Of a stretch of DNA of 64,000 nucleotides, positions 13,569 through 26,900 are shown piece after piece (position 1 is the stretch's first letter; each line of letters begins with the position of its first letter). A program made the translations under genes and the position numbers. This stretch comes from Brevibacillus parabrevis. Its GTDB lineage: Bacteria; Bacillota; Bacilli; Brevibacillales; Brevibacillaceae. Location of the stretch: assembly GCF_003710905.1 (NCBI RefSeq), contig NZ_RHHV01000006.1:1-64000 (forward strand), given 5' to 3'. The notes under the pieces were generated by a model. It saw only the letters and a list, made by a program, of their open reading frames with translations. It was not told where the DNA came from and did no database searches.

Positions 13569-14720
13569 TCAGTTCCGTGTATTTTGTGTCACACGCAATT
13601 GACCGGTTCTGGCAAAGTAATCGAGAACTTTCGCAAACACCTCTTCATCGATTTCCGGGCACTCGATGTCAGCCTGGCGCAACAGACGAGTCGTTTTATT
13701 GCCGACGTAAACGACGCTGCCCCTGCTGCTGTGACCGTCCGAGAACAGATTGCCGAGCGGTGCGGCCGAGTTGGCGTCCATGCCTTTGTCCTTCGCGTCT
13801 TCCTGCACGGCTTCGATCCATTCGTCCATCGTGACTCGTTCCAGCTCAAAGCCTTTGTTCTCGATGGCTGCGATCAAGTCGTCGTAATCGGTTGCGTTCG
13901 GATTGAGCAGGTGGAAGTTGCTGTTCATGCTGTGCTCGGTCATGGAGAGGTGAACGATTCCTTTACTTGCAAAATCGACTGGCATCATGTCCAAATCGCC
14001 GCTCATGTCAGGAGCTTTGCCCAAATCGATGATTCCGGCGGCAATTCTCCACATCAGGTCGTCTTTTTGGCATGCCCCTGTTTCGCTGTCGCCCGTCATC
14101 CGGCCGCAACGGTAGATCGCTGTCGGAATACCGCGCTGGCGAGCCAGGTTGACGATGTGCTCGGCGACCCATTTGCTCTGCGTATAGCCGGAAGTGAGGA
14201 TGCGGCTGTTCTCCGGCATGTCTTCCTCGCGAACAGCGACGGATTCCTCGCCTTCCTCCGAGGCAAAGGTGAAAATCGTCGAGACGAAGTGGACAGGCTT
14301 GGTCTTTTTGGCCGCAGCCAGGCGAATAATTTCCTCCGTGCCGATGACGTTTGCCTTTTTCAAGGCGGCGTACGGATAAACGAAGTTGACCAAGGCGCCG
14401 TTGTGGTAGATGACATCGACTGTTGCGGCCAGCGCGTCAAACTGCCCGGCAGACAGTCCGAGTCGCGGCTGGGCCAAATCGCCGATTACCGGAATGATTC
14501 TGTGTGCCTGAGCTTCATCCCACAGCTCGTACAGCTGCAACGTTTTGCGCAGGCGGGCCAGTCCTTCTTCTTCGCCAGAAGCGCGAACGAGGCAGTAAAT
14601 GTCTGCATCTGTCATCTGCAACAGGTCGCGCAGCAGGAAGGCTCCGAGGAAGCCTGTAGCTCCTGTCAATAACGCCGCCTGGAACTGGCTCGGGTCGCCT
14701 TCGTACGGCTGTTCGGCCAA
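13569..14720 (-). other. Thioester reductase domain of LgrD
   Basis: About 380 residues with a Rossmann-fold LLTGATGFLG motif (codons near 14645-14680) and the YTQSKWVAE Tyr-x-x-x-Lys pair (near 14165-14190), after a Thr-containing FVSTIFTF strand. This is the extended SDR reductase found at the end of reductively released NRPSs. Confidence 0.9.
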
Positions 14721-17700
14721 AATCGCCGGATCGAGCGCGACTTCATCCTGAAGACCTTTGGCGTCGATCTCCTGGGAAACGGACGTCAAACCGTGTTTGA
14801 TAATTTCCTCGATCGTCTTGGCCATCCCCGCGATCGTCGGCGTCTCGAACAAGATGCGCAACGGCACTTCCAGTTGCAGCTCTTCGCGCACTTTAAAAAT
14901 CAGTTGCGTAGCGAGCAGCGAGTGTCCGCCGATCTCAAAGAAATTGTCGTGCACGCCGATCGTTTCCATTTCCAGCACCGCAGCCCAATGCGCGTGCAGC
15001 ATGATTTCCACTGGCGTTTGCGGCGCGACGTATTCGACTCCCGCTTCCGAGCGGTCGTATTCCGGCTTCGGCAGCGCTTTGCGATCGAGCTTGCCATTTG
15101 GCGTCTTCGGCAAGCTGTCCAAAATCATGTAATGCTGCGGAATCATGTACGCTGGCAGCTTGTCGGCCAAAAAGTGATTCAGATCGTGAATCTTGCTTGT
15201 GCAATCGGCCTCGAACACGATGTACGCAACCAGGCACTTGTCGCCTTCCCGGTCTTCGCGGGCGAGCAGCACGACCTCTTTGACGCCCGGGAAGCGGTTC
15301 AGCACGGACTCGATTTCGCCCAGCTCGATGCGATAGCCACGGATTTTCACCTGGTAATCGACGCGGCCGACAAACTGGAGATTTCCGTCCGGCAAGTAGC
15401 GCACGAGGTCGCCAGTCCGGTACATTCTCGCTCCCGGTTCGCGGAACGGATTTTGCACAAAACGTTCTGCGGTCAGATCGGGACGGTGCAAGTAGCCGCG
15501 CGCCAAGCCGGAACCGCTGAGGTACAATTCCCCCGGCACCCCTACTGGCACAGGCTTGCGGTGGCTGTCCAGCACGAAGACGTGCGTATTGAACTGCGGT
15601 CTGCCGATTAGCGGTTCGTTCGTCGCTCCTTTTGTCACGATCGCGTGTGTGGAGTAAACGGTATCCTCCGTCGGCCCGTACAGATTGAACACTTTTTCCA
15701 CGTGCGGGAAGGCGTACAGCTCTTGTGCCAGCCTGTTGGAAAGCGGCTCGCCGCACAAGTTGATGACTCGCACCGAAGCGGGTATGCCCTTCATGCGGAC
15801 AAGCTCTGTCGCGGCCGATGGCACTGTATTGACGAGCGTCACCTGATCGGCTGCTGGCAAGGCTGGCAGTTGCAAGGCATTTTCCGCCATGATCACTTTG
15901 CCGCCCATGGTCAAGGTGGCAAACATCTCGTACACAGACAAGTCGAAGCAGATCGATGTGGAGAACAGGACGCCGCTCATCTCCTCAGGCGTATAAGTGT
16001 CATGCGCCCAAGAGAGGAAGTAAATCACGCTGCGGTGTTCCAGTGCTACCCCTTTTGGATTGCCGGTAGAGCCTGATGTGTAAATGACGTAGATCAAATT
16101 GTCGGAGGTCGCAAGCTTGCCTGGATTTTCCTCGGACTCAACCGCTACCGTTGCCCAATCGCGATCCAGGCAAATGACGTTGGCCTGGTGCTCAGGCAGC
16201 GTCGGCAGCAGATGTTCTTGCGTAAGCAGAACCGGAATTTGCGAATGCCCGATGATGTAGGCAATCCGCTCTGCCGGATACGCCGGATCGATAGGCACAT
16301 AAGCGCCGCCAGCCTTGAGGATCGCCAAAAGTCCGATCATCATTTCGACTGTCCGCTCTGCGCATATGCCGACGAGCACTTCCGGGCCAACTCCTTGCTT
16401 GCGCAAATAGTGCGCCAGTTGGTTCGCCTGCCTGTTCAACTCGCCGTACGTTACGCGCTGCTCACCCACGATCAGGGCGATGCTGTCCGGTGCTTTGCTC
16501 ACCATTTCCTCGATCATTTCATGGACGCATTTTTCCCGCGAATACGGTACTTCCGTGCGGTTCCACTCGGTGATCAGCAACTGCTCCTCTTCCTCGCGCA
16601 TAAGCGGAAGCAACGTAATCGACTGATCCGGGTTCGCTACGATCTCTTCCATCAGCTTGTGGAAGTGCTCGACCATGCGAGTGATCGTGCTGCTGTCAAA
16701 CAGAGCCTTGTTGTACTCTAGCGTGGCAAGCAATCCGTCCGGTGTTTCCACCATCGTCACCGTCATGTCGAACTTCGAGGTGACAGCGCCCAGCTCAAGG
16801 TCAAAGCTGCTCAGTTGAATGTCGCCAGCAGGTTCAGCCTGTACCGGGATGTTTTGCAAAATAAACATCACCTGGAACAGCGGAGAGTAGCTCATGCTGC
16901 GCTCCAGTTGCAGCTCGTCCAGCAGTTTTTCAAACGGAACATCCTGATGCGCATAAGCTTCCAGCGCGGTTTCGCGAACGCGCGCAAGCAACTCGCGGAA
17001 GCTCGGGTGGCCGGACATGTCCGTGCGCAGGACGAGTGTATTGATGAAGTAGCCGATCAACTGCTCCGTCTCTTGCTTGTTGCGTCCGGCAATCGGCGTT
17101 CCGACGAGAATGTCGTCCTGGTTGGTGTAGCGGTACAGCAAAGTTTGGAACGCGGCAAAGAGCGTCATGAACAAGGTTGCCCCTTCTTTTCGGCTCAGGC
17201 TTTGCAATTGTTCCAAAAGCTCCGCTCCAAACTGGACGGACATTTTCTCCCCTTCGTACGTCTGGACGGGCGGGCGCGGGCGGTCTGTCGGCAGTTGCAA
17301 AAGCGGCTCGCTGCCCTTCAATTTTTCTCGCCAGTAGCCGAGCTGTTCAGCGAGAACTTCTCCGCTCAGCCATTCCCGTTGCCAGACGGCGAAATCCGCG
17401 TACTGGATCGGCAATTCCCCAAGCGGTGACGCTTCTCCCTGACGAAAAGCCTTGTAGTTGGTCATAAGCTCACTCAGCAAAATTCCCATCGACCATCCGT
17501 CTGACGCAATGTGGTGCATGACGAACAGGAAAACGAAGTCGTTGGCATCGAGCTGAACCAGACTCGCCCGGAGCAGCGGCCCTTTGGTCAAGTCAAATGG
17601 CTGGACAATCGCCTGTTCTGCCAGGCGCTTGATTTCCGCTTCCCGTTCGGCAGGCTCCAGCGCACGCAGATCGATCCGGGTCATTGCCCAATCGCCATGC

Positions 17701-17949
17701 GGCTGAATGACCTGCACAGGTCGGCCGTCCCGAACCTCGAAGCTGGTTCGCAAGCTTTCGTGGCGCAAAATGATCGCGGAAAAGCTCGCTTCCCAAGCGG
17801 CCACGTCGAGCTCGCCCTGGATGCGCAGGAAAGACGGAATGTTGTTGATCGAGCTGTTTTGCGTAAATTGCTCCAGGAACCACAAGCGCTGCTGCGTAAA
17901 GGACAAAGGCAGCGGCTCCTTGCGGGATACTTTTCCAATCGGTGGCGCG
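13569..17949 (-). other. LgrD module 4 (C-A-T-R), predicted Gly16 and reductive release
   Basis: The C domain starts LPLSFTQQRLWFL. Pocket residues are D-L-Y-N-N-C-L-V-Y, close to the Ala5 domain of LgrB and fitting a small side chain. The carrier is FFEIGGHSLLATQ near 14930. The assignment to glycine relies on the known end group of gramicidin. Confidence 0.75.
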
Positions 17950-20900
17950 AGCTTGCGGGATGACTGCTTCGTGAGCAGCTCCAGCTGTTCGCCAAGCCCG
18001 GCGACTGTCGGGTGTTCAAACAACGTGCGCAGTTGCAGTTCCACGCCAACGATTTCCCGCAGGCGAGAAACCGTCTGCGTCGCAAGCAAGGAGTGACCGC
18101 CCAGCTCGAAAAAGTTGTCGTCGATCCCGACTTTTTCCACGGCGAGCACTTCTGCGAAGACGTTGGCGATCATTTCTTCCAGCGGGTTGCGCGGAGCGAC
18201 GTACGCAGCCGTGATTTGCCCCCAATCAGGAGCTGGCAACGCTTTGCGATCGACTTTTCCGTTCACGTTCAGCGGAATGGCCGGAAGCCACGTGTAGCTC
18301 GCCGGAACCATGTAGTCTGGCAGCTTTTCCTTGAGCCATTGCTTGATCTCGTCCACGGACAATTCTTGCTCGGCGGCGCTGGTCAAATAGGCAGCCAAAC
18401 GCTTGTCACCCGGTCGCACTTCTCGCGCAAGCACGACTGCTTCACGGATCGCTGCGTGCTGTCTGAGCGCCTCTGCGATTTCGCCCAGCTCGATGCGATA
18501 GCCGCGAATTTTTACCTGATCGTCGAAACGGCCGAGGTAGTCGACGTTGCCATCCGGCAGGTAGCGCACGAGGTCGCCAGTCCGGTAAAGCCGTTCGCCC
18601 GGTTGTCCGAATGGATTGGCGACAAAACGCTCCGCTGTAAGCTCGGGGCGGTTCCAATATCCGCGCGCCAGGCACTCGCCGCCGATGTACAGCTCTCCCG
18701 GCACGCCGACAGGAACGGGCTTGCGGTTTTGATCCAGCACGTACAGCTTGGTGTTCGGGAACGGACGGCCGATTGTCGGGGTATCGTCGTCAAGCGTCAA
18801 CTGTTTGATCACGGTACCGACTGTCGCTTCGGTCGGGCCGTAGCAGTTGAAAAATTTTCGTCCTGTTGCATAACGGGCAACCAGTTCGCGGCTGCAAGCA
18901 TCTCCTCCTACTTCCAGCACGGCGAGATCCGGGTATTCCGCCACAGGTAGCGAAGCCAGCAAGGAGGATGCCATCGATACTTTGCTGATGCGGCGCTCGC
19001 GCAACGTGCGGACGAGGTCCGGCCCTGGCAACAGCGACTCGCGATCTTCGATGACCAGCGTCCCGCCTGAAAGCAGCGCCTGCCAAATTTCCGAAACCGA
19101 GACGTCGAAGCTGAATGAGGTGAATTGCAGGACGCGACTGGATTCGTCCAATCCGAAATAGGCGATGTACGCCTGCACCATGTTCATCGCACTGCGATGC
19201 TCGACAGCTACCCCTTTTGGCAGCCCGGTCGTACCTGATGTGTAGATGACATAAGCGAGATTCGTGGACGCAACATCCGTCTGAATGTTGTCCACGTCTA
19301 CATGCGCACGATCCGCGAACAGCTTCTCGCCCAGGCAAATGACCGGAGCTGCCGCTTGCGTGAACTTGTCCGCAAGTCCCGCTTGGGTCAGCACGACGAC
19401 CGCTTGCGAGTCATCCAGCATGTAGGCGATCCGTTCTTCGGGATGCGCAGGATCAATCGGGACATAGGCAGCTCCCGCTTTCAGCACACCGAGAATGCCG
19501 ATGATCATTTCCATGGAGCGCTCCACGCAAATCGCTACAGTCGTGTCAGGCTTAACGCCTTGGGCGAGCAGCAGATGAGCCAGCTGGTTTGCCCGCTCGT
19601 TCAGTCCGGCGTAGCTCAAGCTTTGCTCTTTGTATTCAAGCGCAATGTTGTCGGGCGTTTTCGCCGCTTGCTGTTCAAAGGCGCGATGGAGGCAAAGCTC
19701 GCGCGGATACTCTTTTTCCGTGCGGTTCCAGTCGATCAGTACCTGCTTGCGCTCGTCTTCATCCATCAACGCGACGTCATTCAGACGCAGCTCCGGCGAT
19801 TTGCTCATATAGACCATCAGACGGGTCATCTGGTTCAACACGCGCTCGATCATGGCGTCATCGAAGCGATCCTGGTCATACTTCAACTTGAACGCCACTT
19901 GTTTGCCTGGCGCTGCGACCAACGTCAGCGGATAGTTCGTTTGCTCGACTGCCGCTACATCGTGAATTTCCAGAGAAACGCCGGATGTCGCAGATGCAGC
20001 CTCGTCTTCGCCTTTTTTGGCTGCTTGCACAGTCGGATAGTTCTCAAACACGAGAATCGATTCAAACAGCGCAGACCCGCGCGGCAGTTCACTCCAGCCC
20101 TGGATGTCGAACAGCGGCGTGTATTCGTACTCGCGAATTTCCAGCTGTCGTCGCTGCAAGTCTTTCAGCCAGGCAAGCAAAGTCGCATCCGTCTGCAACG
20201 GAACCCGCACAGGCAGCGTATTGATGAACGAACCGACCATCGTCTCGACACCGGGAAGGTCAGCCGGACGCCCTGAACCTGTCGCCCCGAAAAGCACTTC
20301 CTCTTCCCCGCTGTAGCTTCCCAAAATCCAGCCCCATGCCCCTTGCACGAGTGTATTGAGCGTCAGCTGATGCTCGCGCGTGAAGCTTTGCAAATGCTCG
20401 GTCGCTTCCTCTGACAAAAGGACGCTTTGCTCCTTGTACTGCTTCTGCTGCGAAGCGGCAACATTTTTGCCCATTCCCAAAGAAGTCGGCTCGTGGAAGC
20501 CTTTTAGCTGATCTGTCCAGAATGGCTTCGCTTTTTCCCTATCCTGGCGCTTCAGCCAGGCAATGTACTGGGAGAACGGCTGCGAAGGCACAAGCTTTCC
20601 TTCTCGCCCCTCGCTGATTGCAGCATAGTGGGCAAGCAGTTCGTTCAACACGATCGGAACGCTCCAACCGTCAAGCAAAACGTGATGGAAGCTCCAGACG
20701 AAGCGATACTCCTCGTCTTTGGTCTGGAAGACGACCCAGCGAGACAATGGCGCTTGCGCAATATCGAAGCTGCGTCTGCGGTCTTCTTCCAGGAAAGCGG
20801 CCAGCATCTCGTCCTGCACATCTGCTTGCAGGTGGCGCCAGTCTTCCTTGGTGAGCGTGACTTTCACGTCTTTTCGCACGACCTGGTGCGGCTCGCTCAG

Positions 20901-23900
20901 TCCTTCCCAAACGAAGTGCGTCCGCAAAATGGAGTGGCGATCCAGCACGTTTTGCCACGCTTTTTCCAGGACAGACACGTCCAGGTTTTGGAACGTGACC
21001 GCAAATTGCACGACGTAATCGCCGCTGTCCTGGCTGTACAAGGAATGGAACAGCATCCCTTGCTGAAGCGGAGACAACGTGTACACATCCTCGATTTGTC
21101 GGTCGAAACCGATGTGTTTGTCGATCTGCTTTTGCTCCAGTACAGCCAACGGGAAGTCGGACGGGGAGTACCCTCCTGCTTCCGGCAGTGTGCAATGGGC
21201 GACAATCTCGCGCAAGGCAGCCATGAAGCTCTCCGCTACTGCCGCAATCGTACTCTCTCGATGAAGCTTCTCGCTGTACCGCCAAGTCACGTGGAGCTGT
21301 TCCCCTGCCACTACGCTGTTTACGTCGAGCAGGTGATGCCTTTGCGCGCTCGGGCAAAGATTCGCTCCGCTGGACTCAGGTGCCGAGCCAAACAAGGAAT
21401 CGCTGCCGACGATCTGATCAATTTTGCCCATGTAGTTGAACAATACGTCGGCTTGTATGCGGGATATGGCATCGACGATCTCCGGTTCCGCATGGAGGTA
21501 GCGGAGCACGCCGTAGCCAAGTCCTTTGTTCGGGATGGCGCGCAGTTCTTCTTTCGTTGTCAAAAGCGCCCGTCTCACCGAAAATGTCTCGTCCCATTGC
21601 AGGTGTACCGGATACATGCTGGTGAACCAGCCGACGGTGCGGGACAAATCCAGATGTTCCGCCAGTTCTTCGCGTCCGTGTCCTTCGACGTTGACGAACA
21701 CCGAACGTTTGCCCGTCCACTGACCGAGCGCCTTGGCCAAAGCGGCCAGCAAGACGTCATTGATCTGGGTACGGTACGCTTGCGGCACCTGCTGCAAAAG
21801 TGCTTTCGTCTCTTCGACGGTCAAGGAAAAATGAACGGACTTGACTGTCGCTTCCGTATTTTCCGCACTATCTGGCATGTCTACGGGCAGTTCAGCCGAA
21901 TGGACGGAGGACTTGGACAGCCAATAGCTTTTTTCATGCTTGAACGCTTCGGAATGCGCGTAGCGCTCCAGTTCTTGCGCCCACTCTTTGTAGGACGTAG
22001 TTTTCGCTGGCAGCTTCACCTCTTGACCTGCGGCGATTTGCTGGTAGGCATGCTGCAAGTCTTCGAGGATGATCCGCCACGACACGCCGTCTACAACCAG
22101 GTGATGGGCGACGATCAGGAGGCGGCCCGGCACCTCTTTTCCGAGATGGAAGTAGATGGTTTGCACGACTTGCCCGGCACGCAAATTCAGTTGCGTCTGC
22201 GTCTCGTTGGCAATCGCTTCGATGGCACTGGCTTGTTCCTCTGGTGCAAGCTGGGACAAATCTTCCACGCGAAACGGAATCGTCTCGCTTGGCGCATCCA
22301 TCGCTTGCAGCCAGCCGCTTTCGCTTTGTGTATAGCGCATGCGGAAAGCATCGTGCTGGAACATGAGCTGTCCGACCGCTTGTTTCAGCGCCGCAGGATC
22401 GATGCCAGCCTGAATGGAAAGCAGCACGGACTGGTTCCAATGATCGCGGTTTGCCAAAGGAAGCTGGAAGAACCACTTCTGAATCGGCAAAAGCGGCAGC
22501 TCGCCTGTGACGGCTCCTTGTTCCGCTTGCACTGCTGCTTTTTCCTCCACGATCTCCGCCAGTTCCGCGATCGTCTGGTATTCGAACAGCTGCTTCGGCG
22601 CAAGCGACAACCCTGCCTGATTCGCGCGGGACACGATCTGGATGCTGAGAATCGAGTCGCCGCCCAGCTCGAAGAAATTGTCGTGTATCCCGATTTGTTC
22701 GATCCCGAGCACGTCTTTCCAGATGGCCGCCAAGCGCCGTTCTTTTTCTGTCGAAGGCGAGACGAACTCTCCTTCCAGCTCCGGACGTTGGAAATCCGGC
22801 GCAGGCAAATTTTTACGGTCTACCTTGCCGTTTGGCGTGAGCGGCAAGTACGCCAGCTGGGTGAAAAATGCCGGAACCATGTAATCCGGCAATGTTTCCT
22901 TGAGCGCTTTGCGAATGTCGCCTGTCGCAAGCGCCGCCCCTTCCTCCAAAACGAGGTAGGCAGCCAGGCGCTTCGTCCCTTGCTTGTCGGTGCAAACGGT
23001 GACGACCGCTTCTTTTACCGCTGGCAAGGCAACAATTGCCGTTTCCACTTCTCCCAGCTCCACACGGAATCCGCGAATGCTCGTCTGATCGTCGGCACGA
23101 CCGATGAACTCGATACTGCCGTCCGGCAAGGAGCGCACCAAATCTCCTGTGCGATAGAGACGTGCCCCTGCTTTCTCCGTGAATGGATGAGCGACAAAGC
23201 GCTCTTGCGTCAAATCGGGACGATTCAGGTAACCGCGCGCAAGGGAACTTCCGCCGATGTACAGTTCACCGGAAACGCCTACAGGAACAGGCTGCCTATG
23301 GGCATCGAGAATGTACACCTGAACGTTGTCGATCGGACGGCCAATCGTGGGAGCGGCCGTTTGCCCTGCCTCTTTCGGAACGATGCCCGCCGTCGCCACG
23401 ACCGTATTTTCAGTAGGGCCGTATTGGTTTACGAGAGTGAACGGAATCTTCTCTGACGGGTAGTGATGCAGCTTGTCTCCGCCTGTCAGCATGTAGCGAA
23501 GCGCAGTATCGCCCGGCCACTCCAAAGCGAGCATGCTCTCCGTCAGCGGCGTCGGCAAAAAGCTTACGGTAATGTTCGAAGCGACGAGCCAGTCACGCAG
23601 TTTTTCCGGGACAAGCCGGATTTCTTCCTCCGGCAAATACAAGGTGGCTCCTTTTGTTACATAAGGCCAAATTTCCCAGACGGATGCGTCAAAAGCTGTC
23701 CCGGCAATTTGCGATGCCCGGTCTGTCGCCGTGACGTCATACGCCCGCTGATGCCAGAAAATCAGATTCAAGAGAGCGGCGTGCTCGATCTCGACTCCTT
23801 TTGGCGTGCCAGTCGAACCGGATGTGTAGATGACGTAGGCCAGGTCGCTTGCGGCAGTTGTGTTGACCAGAGCTGCTGTAGGCTCTTGCGCAATCGTCTC

Positions 23901-26900
23901 CCAATCGGCGTCCAGGCAAATCAGCCGACTCGTGTCTGCGGGCAGTTTTTGCCTGAGTTTTGCTTGCGTAAGCACAATCGCCATGCTCGCATCGTGCATC
24001 ATGAAGGCGAGACGCTCTTTCGGATACGCCGGGTCCATCGGGATGTAGGCAGCGCCCGCTTTCATGATCGCCAGCTGCCCGATGACCATCTCGACAGAAC
24101 GCTCGACGCAAATGCCGACCAGACTGCCTCGACCCACGCCTTGCTTTTGCAAATAGTGCGCCAACTGGTTCGCTTTGGCTTCCAGTTGTCCGTACGTCAG
24201 GAGTTGATCACGCGTGACGACAGCAGGCTGGTCTGGCATGTCGCGGGCCACTTGTGCCACCAGCTCATAGACAAGCTGCTCTGTGGAGTAGGCCACAGCC
24301 GTATCGTTCCATTCCAGGACCAGCTGCTGCTCCTCCACTTCGCTCATCAGCGGCAAAGCAGTGATCGCCTGGTTCGCGTTGGCAGCAACGGCTTTCAGCA
24401 ACGAGCTAAAGTGCCCGATCATCCGCTCCACCGTATTTCGCTCAAACAGCGCCGTGTTGTACTCGAACGTCGCCGCCAAACCGTTTGCCGCTTCTGCCAT
24501 CGTCAAGGTGAGATCGAACTTGGTCGTCTCGACCTGCTGGCTGCCTTCCAGCGGCAAAATGCGGATTCCATCCAGCGCGTCTGCCTGAACCGGAATGTTT
24601 TGCAGGACAAACATCACCTGGAACAGCGGCGAGTAGCTCAAGCTGCGCTCCACGTTCAACTCGTCGACCAGCTTTTCAAAAGGCAAGTCTTGATGGGCAT
24701 ACGCGCCCAAAGCCGTCTCCCGCACGCGGGCAAGCACTTCTTTGAAGCTCGGCTCGCCTGACAAGTCGGTTCGCATGACGAGTGTGTTGATGAAAAAGCC
24801 GATCAATCCTTCTGTCTCCTGGCGACTGCGGCCCGCTTCCGGCGTGCCGACGAGAATGTCGTCCTGGCCTGTATAGCGGTACAGGAACACTTGGAAGGCT
24901 GCGAGCAGCGTCATGAACAGCGTCGTTCCTTCCCTTTTGCTCAAGGCAAGGAGATTCGCTCTCAGCTCGTCATCGAACAACAACGAGATGCTGCTGCCTG
25001 CATAAGACTGCACAGCGGGACGAGGACGATCTGTCGGCAAGGCAAGCAGCGGTTCTGCTCCCCCAAGCTTCGCCCGCCAGTACGACAGTTGCTCGTCCAA
25101 AACATCGCTTGTGAGCCATTCGCGCTGCCAGTAAGCATAATCGGCGTATTGAATCGGCAATTCAGCCAGTTGCGGAGCTTCCGCCTTGGCAAACGCCTGA
25201 TAGCAATGGAACAATTCACGGATCAAAATGCCTGCCGACCAGCCATCGGCGATGATATGATGCACATTTAACAGGAAGATGAAATCACGCTCGTCTGTCT
25301 GGATGATCGTCGCGCGCATGAGCGGGCCTGTGACGAGGTCAAACGGCCTGTTCGCCTCCTCTTTCGCCAAGCGCAGTCCTGCTTCATTGCGCATTTCCTC
25401 CGACCGTTCGCGCAGATCGATCCGTTCCAGCTTCCAGTCGATCTCGGGGTGAATCACCGACACGGCTTCTCCGTTATGGTCCGTGAACGTCGTGCGCAAG
25501 CTTTCGTGACGCTGGATGATCGTCTGCAAGCTTTGCTCCAGAGCGTCCATATCCAGCTCCCCTTGCAAGCGTACAGCTGTCGGGATGTTGTAGAGCGCAC
25601 TGTTTGGCATCAACCGATCAAAGAACCACAAGCGCTGTTGGGCAAAAGAAAGCGGCAAATGCCGATCGCGGGAAACGGGAACGAGCGGGATGCGCGACAG
25701 CCCAGATTTGTCTTCGCCAGCAGCCGCGATCCATTCGCTCAGCTTGTTCACTGTCGAGCATTCAAACAGCACACGCAGCGGCAAATCGACGCCAAACGCT
25801 TCTTTCAGACGGGAAACGGTTTGCGTAGCCAACAGCGAATGCCCGCCAAGCTCGAAAAAGTCGTCGAAGCTGCCGACCCGCTCTACCGAAAGCACTTGCG
25901 ACCAGATGTTGGCTACCATTTCCTCTGTAGGCGTGCGCGGCGCCACATACTCCCGCTTCGTGGAAAGCTGGCCCCAATCCGGGACGGGCAGCGCGCGGCG
26001 ATCTACTTTTCCGTTGACGGTGAGCGGAATGGCATCGAGCCAAACAACACCAGCCGGAACCATGTATTCAGGCAGCGTCTCTTTCAGAAAAAGCGCGATC
26101 TCCTCTGCGGGCGGCTGTGCTTTTCCCGCTGCCACCAGATAGGCGGCCAGACGCTTGTCTCCCGCTTTTTCTTCGCGGGCGATGACGACAGCCTCCTGTA
26201 CGGCAGGGTGCTGCCGGATTGCATTTTCAATCTCGCCCAATTCGATGCGGTAGCCGCGAATTTTCACCTGATGGTCGATGCGACCCAAAAATTCGAGATT
26301 GCCGTCTTGCCGATAGCGAACGAGGTCGCCTGTCCGGTAAAGCCGCTCGCCTGCCGTGCCAAAAGGATGCGGGATAAAGCTCTCGGCTGTAAGCTCGGGG
26401 CGGTTCCAGTAGCCGCGAGCCAAGCCTTTGCCTCCGATGTACAGCTCCCCTGGCACGCCGACGGGAACGGGATTGAGGTTGGCATCCAGCACGTACACGG
26501 TTGCGTTGGCAATCGGGCGGCCAATCGGCGGGTTGTTCATCCCGGCCTGGCAAAGCATCATCGTGGAGCAAACGGTTGCTTCTGTCGGCCCGTAGCAATT
26601 GAAAAACTGACGGCCTGGCGCATAGCGTGCCACAAGCTCGCGGCTCGGCGCTTCTCCGCCGACAATCAAGGTGTGCAGGTCAGGCAGATCAGCATCAGGC
26701 AAAGCCGCCAGAACGGAAGACACCATGGAGACGGTTGTAATGCGTTGCTCTTGCAAAACCTGAATCAGTTCAGGGCCTGGCAAAAGCGACTCCCGATCCT
26801 CGATGACAAGTGTCGCACCCGCGAGCAGAGCCATTACAACTTCGGAAACTGACACGTCAAAGCTGAACGAGGTGAATTGCAAAACGCGGCTGGTCGGCTG

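Noticed and set aside
20628-23456. Long plus-strand ORF (942 codons) opposite lgrD; also 39873-42314 (813 codons), 28902 region and many shorter ones
   Set aside because: They are antisense shadows of the NRPS genes. Their translations are rich in Arg, His, Gln and Cys with no recognisable domain, they have no ribosome sites, and they repeat wherever module sequence repeats.
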